This document shows positions 1 to 6,488 of a stretch of DNA of 62,261 nt, in pieces. The notes beneath the pieces are model-generated. The model was not told where the DNA came from. It saw only the letters and a program-made list of their open reading frames with translations, and searched no databases. This stretch comes from JAISFI01 sp031553775. GTDB lineage: Bacteria; Bacteroidota; Bacteroidia; Bacteroidales; Azobacteroidaceae. The first letter of the stretch is position 1; the number at the start of each line of letters is the position of its first letter. The translations under genes and the position numbers were made by a program. The stretch covers positions 1 through 62,261 of the forward strand of contig JAVBLA010000051.1 of the NCBI GenBank assembly GCA_031553775.1, read 5' to 3'.

Positions 1-114
1 GCTTTGAATTTTTTTCCACATCGACATCTCGATATCTGCAGGTGAACTACCTCCGCCGCAAGCAGCCAATGCCAATACTAAAGTCGATAACAAAAACACA
101 TGTAACTTTCTCAT
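1..114 (-). CDS. Lipoprotein, N-terminal fragment (runs off the window)
   Basis: The reverse strand encodes a start codon at 114 followed by a signal peptide (MRKLHVFLLSTLVLALAAC) ending in a lipobox LALAAC, then GGGSSPAD. The frame stays open to the window edge. It is the start of an outer-membrane or periplasmic lipoprotein of unknown function; only 38 residues are visible, so no family can be named. The next minus-strand gene upstream starts at 813, leaving a 57-base gap, so the two could be co-transcribed. Confidence 0.7.
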   Translation of the reverse strand, partial: MRKLHVFLLSTLVLALAACGGGSSPADIEMSMWKKIQS

Positions 115-171
115 TGTTTTCTCATTTTTAAATTAATACAAGATTTTATAGTCTCCGTTTATTCTTTCATT

Positions 172-813
172 TCAATATTTATACACGATCTCAAGGCTTT
201 TATTCCGGTAAATATCCGAAGGAAAAATATAAGTACCTGAAAACAGCGGGAAATTTGTTATCACATTCCTTTTACCCTGGGTGATATCAACTCCGGCCAA
301 AAGATAGGCCCTCCAAACCAGTTCAGAACAATACATTTCAAGAGAATCTTCCAGATTATAATCATGATCGAATAAAATACCCGACTGATAAAACAAAACA
401 GCATATTGTGCAGCAGAAAAGGCAACAGAATCAGCCTGTATCAAGCGGCCGACAGCTCCCTGCTCAGCCCTATCAGGACTAAAAAAAGCGGAAATATACT
501 CCAGTTTAGTGCGGTCTACATTTTCGCCTTCAGCCCTTTCACCAGGAGTAACATGCACAATCATCCAGGCTGAATCGGTTTTCACTACAATACCCACATG
601 GCTATAGATGCCAGAAGTATCAGCCTGTAATACAGCCCTCGATTTAGTGCTGGTACCCTTCCTGAAAACAACATCTCCTTCTTTCCAATCATTCCAGGTA
701 AAATCCGGCTGTTTTTTTCTGCCGGAACAGGCGCCAAGCAACAGAAAAACAAGCATCAAATATCCTATTGTTCTATTCTCCTGTTTCCTGAGTAGATTTT
801 TAAGCATCTCCAT
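172..813 (-). CDS. YiiX/YebB-like permuted NlpC/P60 cysteine hydrolase, lipoprotein
   Basis: The 213-residue protein has a lipoprotein signal (LLLGAC near residue 29). The mature part has the layout of circularly permuted NlpC/P60 (YiiX/DUF830) papain-like enzymes: an early GDVVFRKG segment, a His in YSHVGIV (about residue 72) and a later catalytic Cys in MYCSELVWRAY (about residue 161). Members of this superfamily cleave amide or ester bonds of lipids or peptides at the cell envelope; the substrate here is unknown. It sits just upstream of the partial lipoprotein at 1-114 on the same strand. Assignment to the fold is firm; the activity is inferred from the visible Cys and His. Confidence 0.82.
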   Translation of the reverse strand: MEMLKNLLRKQENRTIGYLMLVFLLLGACSGRKKQPDFTWNDWKEGDVVFRKGTSTKSRAVLQADTSGIYSHVGIVVKTDSAWMIVHVTPGERAEGENVDRTKLEYISAFFSPDRAEQGAVGRLIQADSVAFSAAQYAVLFYQSGILFDHDYNLEDSLEMYCSELVWRAYLLAGVDITQGKRNVITNFPLFSGTYIFPSDIYRNKSLEIVYKY

Positions 814-933
814 GTTTCATATCATGCCTGATGTCCTGCAATTAAAATACCGGAATAAATATAGATATATTTAATTAAACAAACCAGTGAATCTCAACAA
901 ATTTAAAAAACATTCAAAAAACCCTTTCTATTC

Positions 934-964
934 TTTGCAAAAGTCTTTTTTTTTTCTACCTTTG
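934..964 (+). promoter_or_regulatory. Consensus Bacteroidales promoter for the tRNA pair
   Basis: TTTG at 934-937, a 19-base spacer and TACCTTTG at 957-964 match the Bacteroides -33/-7 consensus (TTTG-N19-21-TAnnTTTG) exactly. The first tRNA begins 12 bases downstream, consistent with a start point near 970. Confidence 0.8.
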
Positions 965-976
965 CAACCGCAAAAC

Positions 977-1049
977 GCGAAAGTAGCTCAGTTGGTAGAG
1001 CATAACCTTGCCAAGGTTAGGGTCGCGGGTTCGAGTCCCGTCTTTCGCT
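977..1049 (+). tRNA. tRNA-Gly (GCC)
   Basis: A 73-base cloverleaf: acceptor GCGAAAG (977-983) pairs with CTTTCGC (1042-1048), discriminator T1049. The D arm AGCTCAGTTGG is canonical, the anticodon stem TAACC/GGTTA encloses the loop TTGCCAA (anticodon GCC at 1010-1012), and the T arm contains GTTCGAGTC. The 3' CCA is not encoded. It is followed 28 bases later by tRNA-Leu under the same promoter. Confidence 0.97.
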
Positions 1050-1077
1050 CTTTCTTTCACAAAAAGAGTCTATGGCC

Positions 1078-1161
1078 GCCCGGATGGTGGAATGGTAGAC
1101 ACGCAAGACTTAAAATCTTGTGACCATTACGGTTGTGCGGGTTCAAGTCCCGCTCCGGGTA
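1078..1161 (+). tRNA. tRNA-Leu (TAA)
   Basis: An 84-base class II tRNA with a long variable arm. Acceptor GCCCGGA (1078-1084) pairs with TCCGGGT (1154-1160), discriminator A1161. The anticodon stem CAAGA/TCTTG encloses CTTAAAA, giving anticodon TAA at 1111-1113; the T arm has GTTCAAGTC. CCA is not encoded. Confidence 0.97.
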
Positions 1162-1166
1162 CTGAC

Positions 1167-1204
1167 CGGGAGATTTTCAAAAATGAAATCTCCCGTTTTT
1201 TTTT
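1167..1204 (+). terminator. Rho-independent terminator after tRNA-Leu
   Basis: GGGAGATTT (from 1168) pairs with AAATCTCCC (ending 1194), then a run of nine T. It closes the two-tRNA transcript. Confidence 0.9.
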
Positions 1205-1330
1205 AACCTTGAGAAATTTAAGAATAATCCTATAATTTGCTCAATCTAAATAAAAAGAAGCTATTTAACCCAAAAATTAAAAAACTATCCCAAATAATTA
1301 AAATGCTACAAATATTCAACAGAATAAATA

Positions 1331-1361
1331 TTTGATATATCAGAATTATTTTTTACGTTTG
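1331..1361 (+). promoter_or_regulatory. Consensus promoter of the MACPF gene
   Basis: TTTG at 1331-1334, 19 bases, TACGTTTG at 1354-1361: an exact match to the Bacteroides consensus, 28 bases before the start codon at 1390. The 5' leader should therefore be about 20 bases. It shows the MACPF gene is its own transcription unit. The rest of 1205-1330 is A+T-rich with nothing recognisable. Confidence 0.8.
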
Positions 1362-1389
1362 AGAAGATTATTTTAAACCATTCAATGAT

Positions 1390-2442
1390 ATGAAAAAAAA
1401 CGCTATTATTCTTATGTCTTTTTTATTATTCCTCTACTCTTCCTGTTCTGAAAATGAAGATGTAAATATTATTCCGGAAGAAGAGGAAATTAATCCAATG
1501 GATCCTTTTATTCCGTTTGAAAAACCTAATATTAAATACGATTTAAGATTGGGCTATGGATATGATTTTACGGGTCCGTATTTAAACGACCGATCAGTCA
1601 GAGAGGAAATAATCGATGTCTCAAAATGGTATGAAGAAGATACGGATATTGTTACCTTAGACATAGGGAACAGATCCTCCGGGTATTATTATCTTGGTTC
1701 ATCTGCAAGCAAATATGCCTATAATATGACAACAGGTACAAACATTTACACTTTTACAAATTCAATACCCAATGGCATCTCGGCCTATTCCGGGACTATT
1801 TTGGACAATCTAACACTTTATTCTGATGATTTGGAAGAATATTCATATGGAAGCTATCATGTTTTCTTTAAAACAATATCATATAAATTTATGTGGTGGT
1901 ATAAAAAAGAATCATTAGTTAATTATTTGACTGAATCTTTTGTAAATGATTTGAATCTGCTTTCTGCGGAACAACTCATAGAAAAATATGGAACACATAT
2001 TATTTCAGATCATGAAACAGGAGGCAGGCTTGATTTCATACTCAAGTCAAAAATAGATAAAAACAATAATGTTAATGACGTCTTACATGCAGGGCTAAGT
2101 TATGTTGTAAATCAAAAATTAAATAATCAAGTGCTGGGAACTTTGGATATAAAAGAAGAAAATATCAAAGCAAATAAAGTTCCTGTTTTTTTCATTGAAA
2201 GCCATGGCGGTGATAACTCAATAATACCTAACGGTACATATAATCTCCAAAAAGAATATCCCAAGCCATTGGATATAAAGAAATGGATGACATCTTTTGA
2301 TGAGACCAATGCGGCATTGATTGATTTAAATCTTAATGATCTCATTCCAATATATGATATAATTAAGGATGAACAAAAACGGGCGGAAATTAAAAGCGCT
2401 GTTGAAAAATACATTGAAACACGTCAGCTTCATCTAAAATAA
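1390..2442 (+). CDS. MACPF-domain lipoprotein (BSAP-like candidate toxin)
   Basis: This is a 350-residue protein with a lipoprotein signal (LLFLYSSC near residue 19), an acidic linker rich in Glu, then a MACPF (membrane attack complex/perforin) domain. The family signature is at residues 200-212, YGTHIISDHETGG, matching Y-G-T-H-[FY]-x6-G-G except that Ile replaces the aromatic residue. The flanking Leu-Leu-Ser-Ala-Glu-Gln-Leu-Ile-Glu-Lys helix is also typical. Known Bacteroidales MACPF proteins (BSAP-1 and relatives, about 370 residues) are secreted pore-forming antimicrobials that kill related strains; family membership makes this role plausible but not proven. The gene stands alone between the tRNA terminator and a bidirectional terminator, and is visibly richer in A+T than its neighbours, suggesting acquisition. 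Confidence 0.88.
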   Translation: MKKNAIILMSFLLFLYSSCSENEDVNIIPEEEEINPMDPFIPFEKPNIKYDLRLGYGYDFTGPYLNDRSVREEIIDVSKWYEEDTDIVTLDIGNRSSGYYYLGSSASKYAYNMTTGTNIYTFTNSIPNGISAYSGTILDNLTLYSDDLEEYSYGSYHVFFKTISYKFMWWYKKESLVNYLTESFVNDLNLLSAEQLIEKYGTHIISDHETGGRLDFILKSKIDKNNNVNDVLHAGLSYVVNQKLNNQVLGTLDIKEENIKANKVPVFFIESHGGDNSIIPNGTYNLQKEYPKPLDIKKWMTSFDETNAALIDLNLNDLIPIYDIIKDEQKRAEIKSAVEKYIETRQLHLK

Positions 2443-2507
2443 AAACTTCAAAGCCAGGGGAAGTCATTTACAAATTCAATTTTCAACCTTACAGAATACA
2501 GTACAAA

Positions 2508-2556
2508 AAAATAGAAAGGCTTATATTCAAAATGAATAACAGCCTTTCTATTTTTA
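2508..2556. terminator. Bidirectional terminator between convergent genes
   Basis: A hairpin with arms around AATAGAAAGGCT (2510-2521) and AGCCTTTCTAT (2541-2551) has an A-run before it and a T-rich run after it. It can end both the forward MACPF transcript and the leftward PUL transcript. Confidence 0.85.
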
Positions 2557-2610
2557 TTTAGCGGCAAATTAACGAATAAAACTGCCGGATTAAAACCAGG
2601 TATATAATCA

Positions 2611-3363
2611 TTAACGCAAAACTATTTTTTTCATACAAGACTCCCTACCGGATCCTGAAAGCCGTGCTATATAAACGCCTTTTGAAAGGTGATTCAGATT
2701 ATTTTCTCGTTCTGCGATTCTGCAATAAATGAGTTTGTCGGACAAATCGAAAACCTCCAGTAACATTTCATCCTCCAGATCCGGAATATGTAAAATTGCA
2801 GGAGAGCATACGTAAATACGATAATTTTTTTTCAGTCCGGGAATAGACACATCCTGCTTGGTTCTGGGAAGAGAATCACTGTTAACAATAATTTCATCAA
2901 TGTACAGGTATGAATTATTATCGATAGATCCCAGCAATGCATCGTGAGAAATTTCAATATGAGAAACAACTTTAGAACAAGGTATTTCAAATACATAATC
3001 TTTCCATTCAAAGACTCCTTGCTGGTCGTCTTCTCCTGATAAAATATTCTCTTCCAAAACCATGATATGAAAATATTTTTTTTCTTCCGCTGTAACTGTT
3101 ATCGATGTAGGAGAAATATCAAACCATCCGTATGCCCAATTGCCTGATTGGTATTTTTTCATTATGGCGACTTTATTTGTCGTATTGATCCCTGATTTCA
3201 AAGGATTATCCGTGATGCCAAAAATGAAGCTGCCTACCGAAGCATTTCCATTGGTTCCATGTTCTCCCGAGAAACCATTCTCAAAATTTTCCAGATCCTG
3301 AGCATGAATGGTAATGAATGAAGCTGTTAGAATGAATAAAACAATCGATATAACTTTCATCAT
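2611..3363 (-). CDS. Secreted T9SS cargo protein, 250 aa, end of the PUL
   Basis: A Sec signal peptide (MMKVISIVLFILTASFITIHAQ) precedes a jelly-roll-like region (about 22-165) with FENGFSG and YLYIDEIIVNSD segments, resembling beta-sandwich glycan-binding modules. The last about 75 residues form a T9SS type A sorting tail: SLPRTKQD start, EVFDLSDKLIY, LSKGVYIARLSGSG and terminal MKKIVLR. The protein should therefore be exported and attached to, or released from, the cell surface. It is the last gene of the minus-strand PUL, 53 bases after the beta-helix gene. No enzymatic family is recognised; a role in glycan binding is inference. Confidence 0.8.
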   Translation of the reverse strand: MMKVISIVLFILTASFITIHAQDLENFENGFSGEHGTNGNASVGSFIFGITDNPLKSGINTTNKVAIMKKYQSGNWAYGWFDISPTSITVTAEEKKYFHIMVLEENILSGEDDQQGVFEWKDYVFEIPCSKVVSHIEISHDALLGSIDNNSYLYIDEIIVNSDSLPRTKQDVSIPGLKKNYRIYVCSPAILHIPDLEDEMLLEVFDLSDKLIYCRIAERENNLNHLSKGVYIARLSGSGRESCMKKIVLR

Positions 3364-3416
3364 AGTATTTAAGTTTATGTTTGTAAAAACTTTAACTTCT
3401 TTCTTCTAGTATCCAT

Positions 3417-4919
3417 TTATGCATTGGTGCTCCATTGCGCAGATGTTCCACCGGTATTTTTTATACAAACAACTTTGTATAACTGGTTGGGTAATAAATT
3501 TTTAATATCCGTTCCATTAATACTTGCACCTGATTCCGCACTTAAACTCAGCGTTCCTGTTCCCGTAGTTACAATATCAAAACAGAGTCCTTCAATGGCA
3601 TTTTTAGGTAAAGTAACCACAGTACTTGAACTGCTTTCCGTATGATACACGCATCCGCTTTCCTGACCGTCGTAGGGTATGGTGTAAGCGCTTGTTAATG
3701 CTTTCCGACGAACTACACTGTTTCCCGATTGTACTCCTTTGTCGAAAAAGGAATACCGGCCCTTTGCACTTCCGGTTGCCAGATCCCGGACATATCCATT
3801 GGCAAGTGTTCCGTTTGCCTGATAAAAACCGCCATAATCTCCGCTAACATCGGTTCCCACTCTTCTTATAATACTGTCAGCGTTTCCATATCTCCAAACA
3901 TTTTTGACAATTGTATTCTGGCCGGCGTCTCTTATTAATGCCGACTTAATTGTTCCACGACTGGTAACATTCCTGATTTCCGTAGCAACAGCCAATTCAG
4001 AAACATTGATATCGTAATAAGCTCCTTTTTCTCCGTTACGTTCCAGGTACAAATCATAAAATGCGGTTGAAGCGGCTCCGTTGATCACAATTGCACCATT
4101 ACTGGTCTCGCCTCCACATTGCTGTACGATGGCGCCAATAAAAACCGAATTACATGTTTCTACGCGTTCGGGAATGTCTCCAACAATAATACCTTCTTTT
4201 GCGCAACCCGTTATATAAGGATGTATGAATGTATTGGTGAGCGCTTGTTGTTCCACCGCAATTCCCTGAAGGCATCCTTGTGTAGTTTCCACATGTTCGA
4301 TTAAATTTGCCCAGGATCTGATTCTTAGCATGGGCCCGGCACCGATATCATTAATAATCAGGTCGCTTAAACGGCAGCCTTTCGAGGCATCTGCCCATTC
4401 AAAACTTTTTTTATCCCATAAAACGATCCCTCCGGTTTGTTTCCCGTTTCCATAAATAGAAAAATTTTCCAGGATACATCTGGGGGCATATCCGGTGGCA
4501 GAAGCTGTTTCTCCCACTTCTATTACATTTCCATTATGATTTGCATGAATCTGAGTCGCCACTTTAGAACCTCCATACAAATGGAAACCTCTTTGTTTGA
4601 TGATCAATGGCGCTGAAACCAGACACCTGAAATTCCGGGGCATAACCAGCTCCCGTTCACTGTCAAAAGCCCTTTGGAGGCCGCTATAACTGTCAAGTGA
4701 AAGACTATCGTAAACGCCGTCATAGTCAAGTACCGATGGTCTGTCTCTGTATATTTCCTGTTTCGACCGGGAAACACAATCACTCAATAATACATTGAAC
4801 GGTTGAATTTGAGGTTCTTCCTGTAAACTCGCTTTGATAATCGATGGAGTAGAAAGAAGAGCCACTCCGGTTGTCAGTTTTTTGAAAAAAGACCTTCTTT
4901 GTGTTTGATTTGAGTTCAT
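3417..4919 (-). CDS. Tat-exported right-handed beta-helix protein (pectate-lyase-like fold)
   Basis: The 500-residue product begins with a twin-arginine signal (QRRSFFKKLTTGVALL) rather than a Sec signal. Residues about 55-400 have the short repeating hydrophobic strands of a right-handed parallel beta-helix, as in pectate-lyase-superfamily proteins, with a start-like segment ERELVMPRNFRCLVSAPLII and repeated N/G turns. The final 90 residues look like a beta-rich cap (TVVTLPKNAIEGL, LSAESGASINGTDI). Many beta-helix proteins cleave or bind acidic polysaccharides; catalytic residues cannot be assigned here. Its place inside a PUL supports a carbohydrate role. Confidence 0.72.
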   Translation of the reverse strand: MNSNQTQRRSFFKKLTTGVALLSTPSIIKASLQEEPQIQPFNVLLSDCVSRSKQEIYRDRPSVLDYDGVYDSLSLDSYSGLQRAFDSERELVMPRNFRCLVSAPLIIKQRGFHLYGGSKVATQIHANHNGNVIEVGETASATGYAPRCILENFSIYGNGKQTGGIVLWDKKSFEWADASKGCRLSDLIINDIGAGPMLRIRSWANLIEHVETTQGCLQGIAVEQQALTNTFIHPYITGCAKEGIIVGDIPERVETCNSVFIGAIVQQCGGETSNGAIVINGAASTAFYDLYLERNGEKGAYYDINVSELAVATEIRNVTSRGTIKSALIRDAGQNTIVKNVWRYGNADSIIRRVGTDVSGDYGGFYQANGTLANGYVRDLATGSAKGRYSFFDKGVQSGNSVVRRKALTSAYTIPYDGQESGCVYHTESSSSTVVTLPKNAIEGLCFDIVTTGTGTLSLSAESGASINGTDIKNLLPNQLYKVVCIKNTGGTSAQWSTNA

Positions 4920-5001
4920 AATATTCGCCTGTTAATTGTTGGAGAACGTAGTAAGATTAATCTTAAATTTTGATATGAGGTTTGTAAAACCCGATTTTGA
5001 T

Positions 5002-5077
5002 CGTCATTGCGAGGAAGGACAACGATGCAATCTCTTCATAATTGCAGGAGATTGCTTCGCTTTCGCTCGCAATGACG
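5002..5077. repeat. Dispersed palindromic repeat, copy 1 (CGTCATTGCGAG...)
   Basis: CGTCATTGCGAG at 5002-5013 is the exact reverse complement of CTCGCAATGACG at 5066-5077, with a second pair of arms (GCAATCTC / GGAGATTGC) inside, so the unit folds into a long hairpin. It fills most of the 205-base gap between two PUL genes. A second copy is at 45657-45732. Short ORFs across it are spurious. Confidence 0.85.
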
Positions 5078-5124
5078 GAATTTTTCAGCTTTTGATACAG
5101 CCTTATTTCTTGATTAATAGTTTC

Positions 5125-6327
5125 TTATGGAAAAATAAAAACCTTTTTGGAGGAATCTTTTGTTTTTACCACATAAAGACCTGCCGGCAATGAAATAGTA
5201 GAAGAAACGTCCTTTTTCAGATAATCGGCATAAACCAGGCTACCTCCGGTATTATAGACCACATAATATATGTCTTCCGATTCGGAAGAGAGTGTCATAG
5301 TTCCGTTTCCTGCAGAAATATTTATTCCATTCATTTCATACCGGACGGTAGGAATAGCTGTATTAATAAGGTCTCCGAACATTTGTATTTCCAATAAATC
5401 CAGGTATACATGTTGTCCTTCAATAGTAAATCTATAGGTGCTGTAAGAAGCCGGTTTATTAATCATAAATTCCATGGTAACCGAACGCTTGTAGGTACCT
5501 TCAGAAAAGGGGAAAAGGAATTCGGTGCGGGTATCCAGTTCGGTCCAGCTTTTTCCATCATTGGAGCCGTGCAATTTCCAGGTCTTGGGCGACCGGGTAA
5601 CATGTAAAGTTCCGGTGTTATAAGTGGAAATCGAATATCTCATTACGGTTTGAGCGGATTTAAATGCATATTTTACTTCTATGGGAGCAGAATCTACCTT
5701 ATATGTAGCCCTGTATTCATTCCCGTTACCGAATTTACGGTTGAAGATATTTTCCTGAGAATCACCCAAAAAAGTGGTATTACCCCAGGTAAGTGTTGGG
5801 GTACCTCCTATTTTCGCAATCAAATCTTCAGGAAAATCGTATTCGGCGGAAATAACAGGCACACCAAAAAGTTGCCATTCGCTAACGGTTCCCGAATTTA
5901 GCGACAAACGGTAATATTTGCATGCGAATGCTTTGTCCATAGCGAAGTCAGCAGTATGATAGTATGTACCGCTATGATCGATCGATTCCTCTATAACAAC
6001 AGGATTCCAGGTAGCCCCGGTTGCAGACCATTCTACGGAAGCCCCCACTGCAGAACTTTTAATGCAATAACCGGATAATAAGATCGGGTACTGTAATTCG
6101 ACAATTACCTTTTGTCCTCCGGCAGGTACGCTATAAGCAGTGGAGAGGTTGTTGTCGAAAAGAGCATTCAGATTAGATGCAGAAGTCGGATTGGACTCAG
6201 TTACTTTGACTTTGTACTCTGTAAAATCAAAGTCATACACCTGGGAATGTACTTCTGTCACGAACAGAAAAATGATGCAAAAACATGTAAAAGTAAAGAC
6301 ACCTTTTTTTAAGTAATTTGTTTTCAT
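5125..6327 (-). CDS. Secreted discoidin-like (F5/8 type C) protein with T9SS tail
   Basis: A Sec signal peptide ends near residue 29 (EVHSQ). Two discoidin-like beta-sandwich modules follow: about 30-160 (NLNALFDNNLSTAYSVPAGG ... YYRLSLNSG ... EWQLFGVPV) and about 165-325 (KTWKLHGSNDGKSWTELDTRTE ... YRFTI ... LLEIQMFGD). Such modules (CBM32-like) usually bind galactose, GlcNAc or related sugars. The last about 70 residues form a T9SS type A tail ending LPAGLYVVKTKDSSKKVFIFP-like. It is likely a surface glycan-binding component of the PUL. No catalytic module is present. Confidence 0.8.
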   Translation of the reverse strand: MKTNYLKKGVFTFTCFCIIFLFVTEVHSQVYDFDFTEYKVKVTESNPTSASNLNALFDNNLSTAYSVPAGGQKVIVELQYPILLSGYCIKSSAVGASVEWSATGATWNPVVIEESIDHSGTYYHTADFAMDKAFACKYYRLSLNSGTVSEWQLFGVPVISAEYDFPEDLIAKIGGTPTLTWGNTTFLGDSQENIFNRKFGNGNEYRATYKVDSAPIEVKYAFKSAQTVMRYSISTYNTGTLHVTRSPKTWKLHGSNDGKSWTELDTRTEFLFPFSEGTYKRSVTMEFMINKPASYSTYRFTIEGQHVYLDLLEIQMFGDLINTAIPTVRYEMNGINISAGNGTMTLSSESEDIYYVVYNTGGSLVYADYLKKDVSSTISLPAGLYVVKTKDSSKKVFIFP

Positions 6328-6372
6328 GATTCATCTGGCATTAAATAATTTATAAATTTATTGAAGGAGGAT

Positions 6373-6467
6373 GTATTAAAAGTCCAGTCATTGAATAAGC
6401 TTGCTCCCCTTTGGGGTAAGTCCTGGTAAAATATCGCTTATTCAAAGATCGTCAGGACTTTTAATAC
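6373..6467. repeat. Long imperfect inverted repeat between PUL genes
   Basis: GTATTAAAAGTCC at 6373-6385 with GAATAAGC to 6400 pairs with GCTTATTC at 6436-6443 and GGACTTTTAATAC at 6455-6467, separated by small bulges. An inner hairpin CTCCCC-TTT-GGGG sits in the loop. It occupies the 161-base gap between the 400-aa and 798-aa genes. A T-run follows on the forward strand only, so it is not a normal terminator for the leftward transcript; an RNA stability or attenuation element, or a small mobile remnant, are alternatives. Confidence 0.7.
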
Positions 6468-6488
6468 ACCCTGTTTTTTTTATAATAA

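Noticed and set aside
887..1235. Two short forward ORFs over the tRNA genes
   Set aside because: They are translations of the tRNA-Gly and tRNA-Leu genes and flanks; the cloverleafs explain the sequence.
4936..5193. 85-codon forward ORF
   Set aside because: It spans the palindromic repeat and the antisense end of the T9SS protein; no start signal or family likeness.
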